A DNA stretch of 64,000 nt, taken from positions 310,001 to 374,000 of the forward strand of contig JAEUWY010000001.1 of the NCBI GenBank assembly GCA_022059125.1. The letters are read 5' to 3'. The position numbers and the translations under genes are program-made. The notes beneath the pieces were generated by a model. That model ran no database searches and was not told the origin of the DNA. It saw only the letters and a program-made list of their open reading frames with translations. This document shows positions 1 through 10,502 of the stretch, piece after piece (within the stretch, counting starts at the first letter, position 1; each line of letters begins with the position of its first letter). This stretch comes from Corynespora cassiicola (taxonomy: Eukaryota; Ascomycota; Dothideomycetes; Pleosporales; Corynesporascaceae).

Positions 1-41
1 CTTGACTATTCAGCTGTCTCAGTCACATAGCCAGGCAAATT

Positions 42-2096
42 ATGTCTTTGCAACCTTTAGAAAGATCTGAGGGTATGTTCAAGAACTGGGTTCAACTTCA
101 GTATCTTGAGTATGGATTCAAGAAAAAGGGAGTTTTTGTGGGTTACAAGAAATTGATAGCTCATTTGAAATCAATAAAAACCAATGAGGTAGATCGGAAA
201 AGAATCGAAGATATATTGAAGGAGTAAGGATCACACTCCCACTGAACAAGATCCTATTGACAGATTTCAGACACCGAAAAGTGCCACACGGGGATCCTAA
301 AAGCCTGGGTCGTCCTGATGTATTATCAGCGGACAAAACACAAAGACTCAAGTTGATTAACGAGCTGCAAAAGAAGATAGCCCATCCAGAATCCATTCGC
401 TACCCCAACAAGGCGTTAGATCAAGGACTAGCTCAACCGCTTCAATCTGTACCAACACCTTCTTCTAGCGGTTCGAAGCCGATCAAATCGCCACACCAAC
501 CTATATCGACGTATAAGATCCAGGCATCATCACCAGCACAGTCTTACATCCCGAATTCACCTATGACGAAGCACATTTTGAGGCCTTCATTCGATGCTGC
601 CCAGCAAGAGTTCGATCTTCTTGCGCAAAAAATAAGTCAATTCACTGGAAATGTCGACAAAACCTATGATAAGTCTATAGGTTCCGATAGTGGTGTCATT
701 GGAGATGAATCGATCCTTGACGATAGATGCATCAATCTGTTGCTGCCATATGATCTGGACCAAGAAGATGAAAGCAGAAGGACTGGCATTGACATCCAAC
801 ACGCTCCTTTAGTTTCTCGACAGACAATCTCTCGTGAAAATCAACATCTGTTACCTCAAATTGGCCTTCTTGGGACCTACGAATCGTCTCCACTGTTCCT
901 GAACATCAATGTGCCCTTTTCTGCATTTATTTGTGGAGTACAGGGTAGTGGGAAAAGTCATACCACTTCGTGCGTGTTAGAAAACTCGCTCATCGGTTCA
1001 AAACATTTAGGACGTTTGCAGAATCCACTGTCCGCCCTTGTGCTCAGTTATGGGCATTTCTCCGGAGATGGCACAGGATTCAGCATCAGCGAAGCCGCCT
1101 TTCTAGCGGCATCTGGATCTACGCTAAAAGAACATCCATGTGTCAAGAAGATAAATGTCCTGGTATCTCCTTCCAACCTTGTACGAATATCGAGACTGTA
1201 CAGTCGGATTCCTAATGTGACAGTATCATCGTTCAAATTACAGCCCGAAAATCTTGATATTGACATCATGCTCACCTTGATGGCTGTTAATGAGTCCGAT
1301 GATTTGCCGCTCTACATGGCTCAGGTAACGCATATCCTGCGAGAGATTGCTACTTCTGGACGCTCATTCAACTACATGGAGTTCAAGACGCAACTCAAGC
1401 GATGCAATTTCAATCCAGCACAAACGAACATGCTGCAGCTTCGCTTGAACTTGTTGGAGTCTTTCTTGGACTTGACTGGCAAATCAATCGATCCGCAATT
1501 TGAGCCCGGAGAAATCACCATTATGGACATGTCATGCCCATTTGTTGATGCGAATACGGCATGCATACTTTTCAAAATTGGACTGCAGAAATTTCTGCAA
1601 TCGAAAGTGCGGGGAAAGCTAATCGTTCTTGACGAAGCTCATAAGGTGGGACTCTACCATCAACCATGCGATCTGCCTTACTGAACAGTTCCAGTATATG
1701 CTCGACAATCCTGGAGCAAGGTCCCTTAATGAATCCTTGCTCCAAACAATCCGATTACAACGTCATTATGGCGCGCGCGTCATCGTTTCGACCCAAGAGC
1801 CTACACTCCTTACTGATCTCATCGCTCTTTGCTCGATTGTCATCATACATCGCTTTTCGAGCCCCGAATGGTTTGCAGCACTCAAACGTCATATCCCAAT
1901 GGCAGGATACAACCATGACAGTCTAATACACGAGATAGAGAGTTTGAAGACAGGGACGGCGTTGGTGTACTCATCAAACGCCGTACTTGGAAATGATGAG
2001 CAGGGGAAATCGATAAAGGGGGCGGGGAAAATGATGGAAGTTTCCATCCGGAAAAGAGTCACCATGGATGGTGGGCAGTCTATCCTTGCCTCCTGA
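42..2096 (+). CDS. HerA/FtsK-like P-loop ATPase (three exons)
   Basis: Exons 42-223, 271-1645 and 1689-2096 join in frame across introns of 47 nt (GTAAGG...TTTCAG) and 43 nt (GTGGGA...GAACAG, with a CTGAAC branch site). The last exon pair joins DEAHK to FQYMLDN. The product is about 654 residues. It has a Walker A motif GVQGSGKSHT near residue 285, a Walker B motif LIVLDEAHK near residue 516, and downstream VIVSTQEP and RFSSPEW segments. This order (P-loop, DEAH-type Walker B, STQ sensor) resembles HerA/FtsK-clade ATPases; the family is inferred from motifs only. The N-terminal ~200 residues are low-complexity Ser/Pro-rich. The frame is open upstream of position 42 and an acceptor-like CTTGAC...CAG lies at 1-13, so more 5' exons may lie outside the window. 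Function unknown; a DNA-pumping or nucleic-acid motor is the family expectation. Confidence 0.66.
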
Positions 2097-2506
2097 ATTG
2101 AAAGAAGATGCTGAGATCGTATGTCCTAACATATTAGTTTGGAATTCTGATTTACACTTTACTTGCTTGACAAATATCTCGTCGAATAGACCTAGACTGC
2201 TGCTTCATATTGCCGAAGTTGGTGGACAAGTCATGTTCAGTAGCTTCACCCGAGGAAAGAAAAAGGCCTCATGCATGGATTTCAAAAAAGACGAGCTTGT
2301 CATCACCTTAAATACAAGAGCTTCACTATGACTTTCTGTTATGAGAGTCCAAGCTATGTGAGGAGACATTCCTGCCTGAGCTTCCTATCGCGCTTGAGTG
2401 ATCAAGCTTGAGCATTTCTCTACGACACTAGTGGTTGCAATACTTAGGCAAGGAGCCGTTCGCTGTATCTACTCCAATGAGTTCATAAATAGCAAGCTTA
2501 GCTAAA
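2097..2506. other. intergenic, no gene seen
   Basis: There are 410 bp between the ATPase stop and the FunK1 stop. An 87-codon frame at 2068-2331 overlaps the ATPase end but has no recognisable domain. Around 2366-2385 the string CATTCCTGCCTGAGC weakly resembles the reversed GC-rich boundary element seen elsewhere; this is too diverged to call. Confidence 0.4.
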
Positions 2507-5003
2507 TTAGGCTTCGTTCCCTCCGACCAAATCTTTCCATGCCTGCTCGAGTACGGACACCATTCGTGAGTACAGTTGGCGATCTTCCTTCAACCATCGC
2601 TTTCCCCCGGGAAACACGACTTTCCGTAGCTCTTGTACGCAAGGGATGAGCTGCTTACACTGCGTTGTAAACTCCTCTTCCACTTCATTTGTAAATTTGT
2701 CTTCCTCATCCACCTTCCCTTTTTTAATTTCCGCAAGCTTCTGTGTCGGTTCATAGTTCCAAGAGTCATACCTTGTTGTGCTCCTTGAACGACCGGGTCC
2801 GTTCCAGTGAACACAGACCCAGAACAAGACCCAGAAGAACGACTCTAGATCATGCATGAACGTATGCTCTTCTCCATAAAGTGCTCCGATCGCCATGAAG
2901 ACCTTGGTTCCAGTTTTGCTCGGCGCTCCGGAGGCGCTCTCCCGGTCAATCTTGATGGCTAGGTCGAGATCGATTAAGAAACCATCGTCTTCGGCAGCAT
3001 TCAACATGACGTTACCCACGGATATGTCGCGATGTAGGATTTTCGCATCGAGTAACGACTCGTGCCCTGACAAGATCAGTCACGACCGCAAAAGCATACC
3101 TAGGGACTCACCTTTGATGCCTCCAATAAGGGCTTTTAGGATACTTGCCGGAGCACTTGCTTCATAGATGCTCTTTCCAATATCCTGCATGACAAGCCTT
3201 CGGTGAACCCGATTCCGTCGACGTGGCATATCTTGCTTGACTGGCGAATTGGAGCATGACCGCTTCGAGGGTGGCATCGGCGCCTGAATACTGCTCGAGG
3301 ATCTCTTTCGTGACGTTAAGAGATTTTTACTCCTCCCTCTCCCGGAGTCTGACGCACTTGAAGCCGTTATGTGCGTCACCGAAATAGAATGTGCCGCTCG
3401 TTGCAATGGGTTCCGCCCAGCGGTACCGCTTAGCCCCTTTCGCACGTTATCCAGAACATCATCCACTTTATCACCAACGCACACGGTCTCATGGTGATGA
3501 TACCGTGCCACGTTTCTGACGTTAGCTTCTGTCGCCTCTTTGAGCAGAAGGCCTTCCTCTGGCCGTTCCTCATACTCCCACGAGTCCTTAATCACCAGCG
3601 CCTCTCCTGATGCATCCTGAAGGATGCCTTTCCAGCATGTTGTGGCTCGACCAGCGACTGATCGTTGACGTTTCATGACGCCTTCCAGCATAACTCGCTC
3701 AGTATGGCCATTACGTGATATACTGATGTGTTTTCCATGGTCCTCTATAATGGTGGGATCAAAGCCTAGCTCTTCATCTGACATCCACAACCAACCCAAC
3801 ATGGTCGAGACAAACATATGCGCATCTTTGTTGATGTCAAACGGTGTAGATCCGACCACTCCGAGTCGGTCAAACTCCCAAATGCGCATAATCGACCCGC
3901 AGAGTGTAAAGCCTAGGACGAACCGTCGTGTGTCTTGCGCACTCAGCATCTCTCTTGCGTATCTCACAAGATCAAGCCACGTAGTACTATGTTTGTCCTC
4001 CCGTGCATTGCTTTTCAGCTCGCCGGGTACAAGAATGCGTGACCAGTCATAGATATCCTTATTACTCTCTTCGAGCTCGTCAATTAAGCTGTAAGCAAGG
4101 CCAATGTCTAACTTTCGCTTGCTGATCGACCCTGGTATAGGCTTGTTCGGCATGGTGATGCACCGGTGGTGCTTTGCAGGACGAAAGCCATGCTCATCTG
4201 CAAGTTGCAGAAATTGATCGACGTGGTAGCGAAGGAACTGCAATACGTCTGTTTCCGCACATCCTTCCGGCCACAACACCCAGCCTGTGTCTTCTTGAAA
4301 TAACGGCGAATCAGCACGTTTACAACTTTGTAGTACTGCGGCCGTCACCTCCTCAAGCCCTTGAATCTGCCCAAAGAACGTGCTGAAAACGTCTGGATGA
4401 TCCATTATCAAATTATCCTCCACTTCGTCCCTGAGTATGGGATCCACATTCTTCCTCAAGTCAGATGTGTCTGCGAAGCTGCCTGTGTTGAACGACCAAG
4501 GCGTCTGCTGGAACGATGCGGTACGAGAAGGTCGCGAAGGAGGGGGTGTGGAGGGCTTTGCGCTTGTCGTGAATGCTGGTCCCTGCAGAATCTCGTATAC
4601 TTTCTCCCAGATAATAGCATCCGCCTTGTTACCAAGAACCACGACCAGGAGGGGCACGACGTGTCGCACATTGAATTCGCTGGCATTGACGGCCTGGTTG
4701 AGTTGGGAGAGGTCGGCAAACAGATTCTTTCCACCGCTACTCGATGGCAAAACGCGAGAGGCAGGAAGTGCTTGAACTGCTAGCAATAGATCGATTGTAA
4801 GATCCTGGAGGGCTACATTGGTGTTAGAAGAGGATCATGTAAGGTCCTGCGTTCTTACCTCCGTCGTCGATTTGCTCAATGACCTCAGCGGTACTGGCTC
4901 CACTTATTGCCTGTAACGATGAACGAGCGGATGCGCGAAACACATCTAGCCCATGGCCTATGGGCTTCGCTTCCTTTATCGCTGATCGGGGTATGTTCGT
5001 CAT
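2507..5003 (-). CDS. FunK1-type fungal protein kinase, copy 1
   Basis: Exons 5003-4859, 4812-3112 and 3066-2507 (minus strand) join in phase through introns of 46 and 45 nt to give 801 residues. Kinase features are the likely ATP-binding lysine in LVIKDSW (about residue 457), the catalytic HRDIS (627-631), DLDLA in place of DFG, GTKVFMA, and the FunK1 signature HDLESFFWVLFW. A ~400-residue N-terminal region with the family's conserved ELKS and RRFVLGFTLCGS segments precedes the kinase. Family knowledge: FunK1 kinases are expanded in mushrooms and many ascomycetes; substrates are mostly unknown. Odd points: the 5' third and upstream DNA are nearly identical to copy 3 (53-55.5 kb), while the middle is nearly identical to copy 2 (31.5-34 kb), so this is a conversion mosaic. 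The reading frame is intact. Confidence 0.85.
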
Positions 5004-5192
5004 TGCGACAGCGCACAGCGAACGCGCTCAGCGAGTAGACACGAACGATGGCCGTGAAACGAACGACGAATATCCATGAGAAACGAACGGTTGTTGATTA
5101 TATCTGAGTGTGAGGACGTGTGGTCAGAATGATTCGAAGAAAGAGCTTGTTAGAGTGATAGCGAGAGTTTGGAGCTCGTGGCGCTTAGGACA

Positions 5193-5290
5193 GGCGTCAA
5201 CGCCAAGTCGGCTTTTCTGCGGCAAAACCATCTGTTGGTGGGGACACGCGTCAAGCTCGCGCGGTGACGCGCCTTATCATTAGAAGACGT
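5193..5290 (-). promoter_or_regulatory. conserved upstream block of FunK1 copy 1
   Basis: About 190 bp upstream of the start codon lies a block shared with both other FunK1 genes. Conserved strings include CGCCAAGTCGGC, TTTCTGCGG, GGGACACGCGTC and GGTGACGCGCC. ACGCGT matches the yeast MBF (MCB) site. Conservation at the same distance from three paralogues suggests a promoter, although recent duplication alone explains the match with copy 3. Confidence 0.4.
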
Positions 5291-5601
5291 CCTTTAGTCG
5301 TTGCAGCGCCTAATCAGTAAGTCTTCCAACATCAAAACACTATAGAAGTTCAAGCATTCCGAAACAAGGATCAGCACAGAGAAAACAAATCTAGATCCAA
5401 AAGTTTGTTTGAGCATATCACGAAGATCGATGGTGTTACTCGTGTTCAAAAATAATCATATCGCCTCTCCGCCTGGCGCTAATTCATTAGAACCGAACAA
5501 TCAAGATGGCATCGCGCTACAACTCCATCCCCAACACCATCCTCGTCGGGATAACAATATATCATCTATCTTGCAGGCCATACATCAAAGAAAAAAACTG
5601 T

Positions 5602-5652
5602 CACAAGGTCTGAGCAAGAATGGGCCGGCTACCCTCCTTGCTGATGGCGGCG
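5602..5652 (+). repeat. GC-rich boundary element, copy A
   Basis: This is a diverged copy of the ~50 bp dispersed element: CAAGGTCTGAGC, a GGCCGGCT core and TGATGGCGGCGA tail. It is preceded by AAAAAAACTGTCA, as is copy H. It lies about 600 bp upstream of FunK1 copy 1, and no oppositely oriented partner was found before copy B. Confidence 0.6.
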
Positions 5653-5714
5653 AACCCTTCCTAGTGCTGATGCCTTGACGCTGACAAATCAAATGTGGCT
5701 ACCGAGAGAGCTAA

Positions 5715-6269
5715 CGTGCATTGCCCGTAAGCGAGAAACGCCCCTGAGCGAGATAAGCCAACTTGATCGGCACCTTACCCTTCCCCATACACTTTCTAGA
5801 GGACTGTAGCTGCGGTGAAACTACCCTTTAAGCACTTCCGCCTCTTCTGCGACGTTGCAGCAAAGAAAATATCACGGCTGTGGTCGAGCTGTGACGCGAA
5901 GCAGAGGTCTATTTGACACAAAGATAAGCTCGGAGTATATGTCCAGGCTTAAGCATCTCGAAATCCAGGGGAAATGTGCTTTTGAATTGCATATATCGCT
6001 ATAGCAATTGCATATTGCGGAGAACAGGGTGAATGGTGTTTGAGCAGGGATGGAGAGTAAAGTGGCCTCTAGCGCAGCGCGTTATAAAACTGTCGTTGTA
6101 ACGACAAATAACGCATTTTGGATTTTATAAGATGCAGGATGACGGAGATAGACCCGAAGAAAAAGAGCGTATGCGCTGCAAGCCCATGGATGAGTGTGTT
6201 GAGGATTGGTTTGAATTGAGGTTGAATTCATCTTGCTGAGGGGCGTTTCTCGGTTACGGGCGATGCACG
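5715..6269. mobile_element. MITE-like element with ~35 bp terminal inverted repeats
   Basis: The left end CGTGCATTGCCCGTAA plus GAGAAACGCCCC is matched in inverted orientation at 6236-6269, with about three mismatches over 35 bp. The 555 bp interior is AT-rich and non-coding. I saw no clear target-site duplication (CTAA outside left, CAAT outside right). It sits just beyond boundary element A and may have disrupted the next unit. A non-autonomous DNA transposon is likely; the superfamily is unknown. Confidence 0.6.
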
Positions 6270-6777
6270 CAATGGGAGTCCCCTTTTTTCAGCTGTGCTG
6301 AGCCAGGACTAAACAATAAACACAGATAAAAGGAATAAACAGTAATGATGCTGGTCAGGCATCTGATAAAACAGTAACTGGAGGTAACAAGAAACAATCG
6401 GGTTATCAACGAGCAAGCGAGTGATTCCCATCCCACCAGCCCGCGAACCGTGACCACGCGAGTTGGGGGTCGCGAAAGTGGTAGCTGGAGGAAGCACCAT
6501 CCTAAGGCCTCGGCTCCAAGAATAAGCGCGGTAATAAGATGTCGCGATCCGTGGTTGTCGTCGAGATGTTGAACGCGCGATGTTGAACGCGAGATGCCCT
6601 CAACGAGCCGCCGCGACCCTTGGGTGGAAGCCCCAACGTAGTAAGTAGCTCTATAAGAAGACAGCGATATTGCAGTCTTCAAGCCCTCGGCACACTCCAT
6701 ATCCGTACGCGTAAGTCTTAAAGAGACCCATATTGAAGTCGTAGCTAATCACCGTAGTTGGCTCACATCCTATCAAC

Positions 6778-7014
6778 ATGGACCTCGTTCTTGCGGCCCC
6801 CCGTGCCTTAGGCATCGCCGACATCGTCACGATGATCATCCTCGCCGCATTCATCCTTCTCGTCGTGGCGATCCTGAGGGACCCGAGGCACGAGACCCTG
6901 AGATTCCTCCCTGACGGGCGTGAGGTCGCGCACGCTGACTATGCCCACACATTTGGCAGCATATTCGGGTACACCTTCAATATAATGGCCTCCTTCTCCC
7001 TCCCTCTCCTCTGA
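6778..7014 (+). CDS. small hypothetical membrane protein (uncertain)
   Basis: A 78-residue frame begins ATGGACCTCG. Residues 14-32 form one strong hydrophobic stretch (IADIVTMIILAAFILLVVAI), followed by an RDPRHE turn and a weakly hydrophobic tail. No family was recognised. It lies alone in a ~1.1 kb gap after the MITE. It could be a real small gene, possibly spliced downstream, or chance. Confidence 0.3.
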   Translation: MDLVLAAPRALGIADIVTMIILAAFILLVVAILRDPRHETLRFLPDGREVAHADYAHTFGSIFGYTFNIMASFSLPLL

Positions 7015-7163
7015 ACCAGTACCTCCTCAGGTGGAAGGGGATGCCTAAGGGTATGACAGCAATAGAGATTGCGGAACGTACGTGCGCGACGGCTTTCGGC
7101 GCTGACGGTTCCTTCCTTCATTCAATCAATCAATCACCTCTTCCTAAGCTCTTGCCATGACTG

Positions 7164-7189
7164 CTGTGTGTGTGTGTGTGTGTGTGTGC
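7164..7189. repeat. (GT)n microsatellite
   Basis: An uninterrupted run of about 13 GT dinucleotides lies between the small hypothetical frame and the radical SAM gene. Confidence 0.9.
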
Positions 7190-7380
7190 GTACCATTTTT
7201 TCCACTTTAACGCCAAATTTTATTTTTTCGGAATGAAAGGTTGTGGTCATGATTTAGTACGCGAAGCACTTTTCTAAGTTAAAATTTGTCCAAAATAATA
7301 ACTGTTATACACAGCTACAATTGTTGAAGGGAAATGCCTTGTATGGAATGACAAAATATGTTGATATAAAGCTTTAGCAC

Positions 7381-9062
7381 TCACGGTGCTGCATCAGATG
7401 CAGGGTCATGATAGTAAAACTCCTTCAATCCTTTCTTTCCAGGCAGACCTGGAGCAGTGAATCTCGCTATGCCATTCTGATACTCTTCATACGTAGACAC
7501 AAGGCGCTTACCACCACCACCTGGGAGGTCCACAACAAAGGAAGGCATCATAAAACCAGAGATAGTGCCACGGAGGGCTTTTTCGAGATGGCATATCGTG
7601 CTGAGAGGCGTGCGGAGATCTTCGACGTTTGGAACGAGGTCACACTGATAGACATAGTACTGGTACCATGTCAGCTATGCATTCATGTTAAAGGTCAATA
7701 TCATAGACCCAGCGCAATAGATTCAACGTCAATTATGACAAGGGGCTCTCACAGGCTGAACGTTCATGTCTGCCAATTCATTTATTAGGCTCCCCATAGT
7801 CGTGACGCTATCATTAACTCCTTTCAAAAGTACCGATTGGTTACGCATTATGACTCCATTCGCAAACAATCTCCCTGCAGCTCTTTTTGTGATCCAATTT
7901 ATTTCGTTCGGATGATTGAAATGCGTGTGGAAGCAGACTTGCGTTCCTATTTTCCGACCTTGATCGGAAAGTTTTATCAAGGTGTCTGCCCATTTGTCGT
8001 GCCGATCTATGATTCGAGATGGAGCTGTGGCCAGACCTCTCGAGGCGAAACGAAATCGACGAATATGTCGGATCCTTAAAAGGCTAAGTCGATGTCAGCT
8101 TCACTGAAAGTAAATAATTGGGCGACAAAGTTACCGTTCGCCGATCATCCTTAGGTTCTCTGGTTGCAGATGATAGGCGTCACCACCAGAGACAATAACA
8201 TCCTTTATATTCTCGTTTTTTTCAATGTAGTTGAAAGCCAACTCCCAGCGCGAGCGACTGGGTTTTTGAGGTTTCTTCAGTAGAGTTTCTGTACTACCCC
8301 CGACTGCGTATGATCTAGTACAGAAGCGGCAATATACCGGACATGTCGAAAGTGCTAAGCAAACGAGTCAGCGATTGATAGAGTGTGAAGGCCGTTTATT
8401 TGCATGTATAATTAAAGACGACCGTTGGTTGACTCACCCAAAAACAGAACACGATCGGGATATCGATGTACTAGGCCTTCTACTGGAGAATCCGCTTCCT
8501 CTGAAAGCGAGTCAAATGACAGTCGTGGATGATTTGGCAATGTAGCTGATGCAATTGGTATAAACTGACGACTGATAGGGTCATCCAAAGCATTGTTCCA
8601 GTCAACCTGTGAAAGAAGGTGAGGAGTGATTCTGACTTCCATGCTGCTGGTGTTATTCTGGAGAGAAGCTTCGACATCGCGAATGAAATCTTCTCTAGTC
8701 TTAATGTGGTGTAAACGGCGACTTTGGGACGGCTTTATGACAGCGGGAAGGACTTCTATCAAAAACTGACAGAGTTGCCTGGGTGTTCTGACTGTATTCT
8801 TGACCTGAGTAGCTTTAAAAGTTGATAATTTAAGTTTTGCAGACGATAAAAAGCTGCATGAATGATCTTATGGGTACAAAAACCGGCTTACCTGCCAGCT
8901 GTAACTCAAAAACTCATCCCTCGAGACATTTCCCCATATTCCAATCTTGTTCCAATGAGGAATCTCGCCTATCGTAGTTTGTGGTAGAGATGTCGAATGA
9001 AACCGACAACGTTTGGCGGGCGGCTGGACGAACAGTATGTTTCTGATGATGTTGGCGAGCAT
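7381..9062 (-). CDS. lysine 2,3-aminomutase-like radical SAM enzyme
   Basis: Five exons on the minus strand: 9062-8892, 8804-8438, 8354-8135, 8074-7753 and 7659-7381. Donors and acceptors agree in phase. The product is about 450 residues. Diagnostic features in order: DPISRQFIPIA; DSPVEGLVHRYPDRVLFL; the radical-SAM cluster motif CPVYCRFC (CxxxCxxC); VSGGDAYHL; RHIRRFRFASRG; QPYYVYQCD; and PGGGGK with the expected PLP lysine. Lysine 2,3-aminomutases use S-adenosylmethionine, a 4Fe-4S cluster and PLP to move an amino group on lysine; the substrate here may differ. The N-terminus (LANIIRNILFVQPPAKRCRF) looks like a mitochondrial targeting peptide, which would suit the iron-sulfur cluster. The family is mainly bacterial, so ancient transfer is plausible. 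A GTGAGT at the stop codon leaves a further 3' exon possible. Confidence 0.88.
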
Positions 9063-10502
9063 AATCAAATGAATCCTGTACCAAGATATTCAGAAAACAT
9101 TCGATAACGGGTTGGGATTATCGTGTGGTCAGAACCTTTTCCTTGAGATATAGCTGGAAAAGCGGGTGCAACATTGCCAATTGGTCAACCAAAGCTGTGG
9201 GGCGACCCGGTTTCAAGATTTCTGATCGCTTAGCGGTATAAGCTGCATCTGCATTACTATCTCATAGGTTTTAACCATAGGACTTCCAATCCAGTATTTG
9301 CATAACTATCGAGTTCAATTATATGACGTGTTGCTTAAAGCCCTGACGATAATATACTATAAGACTTTTTGTTTAGGGCTGCGCAGGCTTATCATACCGA
9401 CAAAGCTCTGTAGAAACCCACAAGATCTAGCTAGATTGTTGATTAAAAAACTGTGCTCTCATGTTTTCTATTTCGGAACTGTCCCGCGGAGCTGTCCCAC
9501 GGAGCTGTAAGCGGCTGAGCAAATTTTTGTCGTCATCTTGACAATGCATTTCCCGAAATGAAATTTAATTTGACAGTTATCGATTTCCAATACTTCCTGC
9601 ATGCAGATGAAACCCAGCACATTGCATGTATGACCGGAATTCCCTTCCACATTGTACAAACGCAAAAGCGCCACTCAATAAAACGGAAGGCTTCCACGAA
9701 TCATCTCCGCTCCTACTTTAGAGAAATGGGACTGCAGGGGCAAAACTGTGAAGAGCATTTCAAAAAGAAATATCTTTACGCTGCCAATTGATGAGGTAGA
9801 ACGTGCGAAGAAAACTAGTCCTGATTGAAGAGCCAGAGCACTCTCTCCCGAGCTTGCTTCGAATGAAATTATCGATGCAAACAACGGAAATCTCAATTAA
9901 TCGCATAGCACTCCAAAAATTAGAGAGGATATGAATGATGAAAGTTATTAACAACAATGTGTGTTGACTGAGTTGAGTAGATAGCTAAACAGCGGGGTTA
10001 GCGAGAGAATATGAAAGAAAGACCAAAAAGGAGATTCCTAGGGCGTAATATATTGCAAAAATGAGAGAGAAGTAGATTTTAAGTCTAGAAGATAACATAT
10101 GAGAATGTAGCTCGTGACGTGGGCTGCAACCCACGTGTAATTGGCAGCGGCGGGAGCAGCAATGGGTCGGGTCGGAGTTCGACAACATTGACGCTCTGAT
10201 TAGACCGCAAAGGTTAGCATCGTGGCCACTTCACAATATATTAAATTCGCAGCGGTTCAGCGCTGAAGGCTGAGATTTGAGAGTTTTATCGTATTGTAGA
10301 GGGTCGAAGTTGGGATAATCTGATGAAAATACACAGTCGTTCACCTATCAAAACAAGACAATCGCGCAATTTGCCAAATTTTAGTTGTGTTATAGCTCAA
10401 TTATGCGCTATTAGTTCTTGAAATTTTGTATTTCATTGTGAATGTTGATGAATATCGAATTTTGCATCTAGGGGCTAACATACCACTGGTCTGCACGACT
10501 TG
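9063..10502. other. 1.4 kb intergenic, no supported gene
   Basis: AT-rich DNA with only short frames (65-77 codons) that show no domain and overlap on both strands. At 9481-9508 a short tandem pair (CTGTCCCGCGGAG / CTGTCCCACGGAG) is present. Nothing else was recognised. Confidence 0.6.

Noticed and set aside
2507..5003. FunK1 copy 1 as a broken gene split into two frames
   Set aside because: GT-AG introns of 45-46 nt join the frames in matching phase in all three paralogues, so the kinases are intact.
9298..10188. Several 65-77 codon frames between the radical SAM and Zn2Cys6 genes
   Set aside because: Overlapping frames on both strands, no domain, no codon or splice support.
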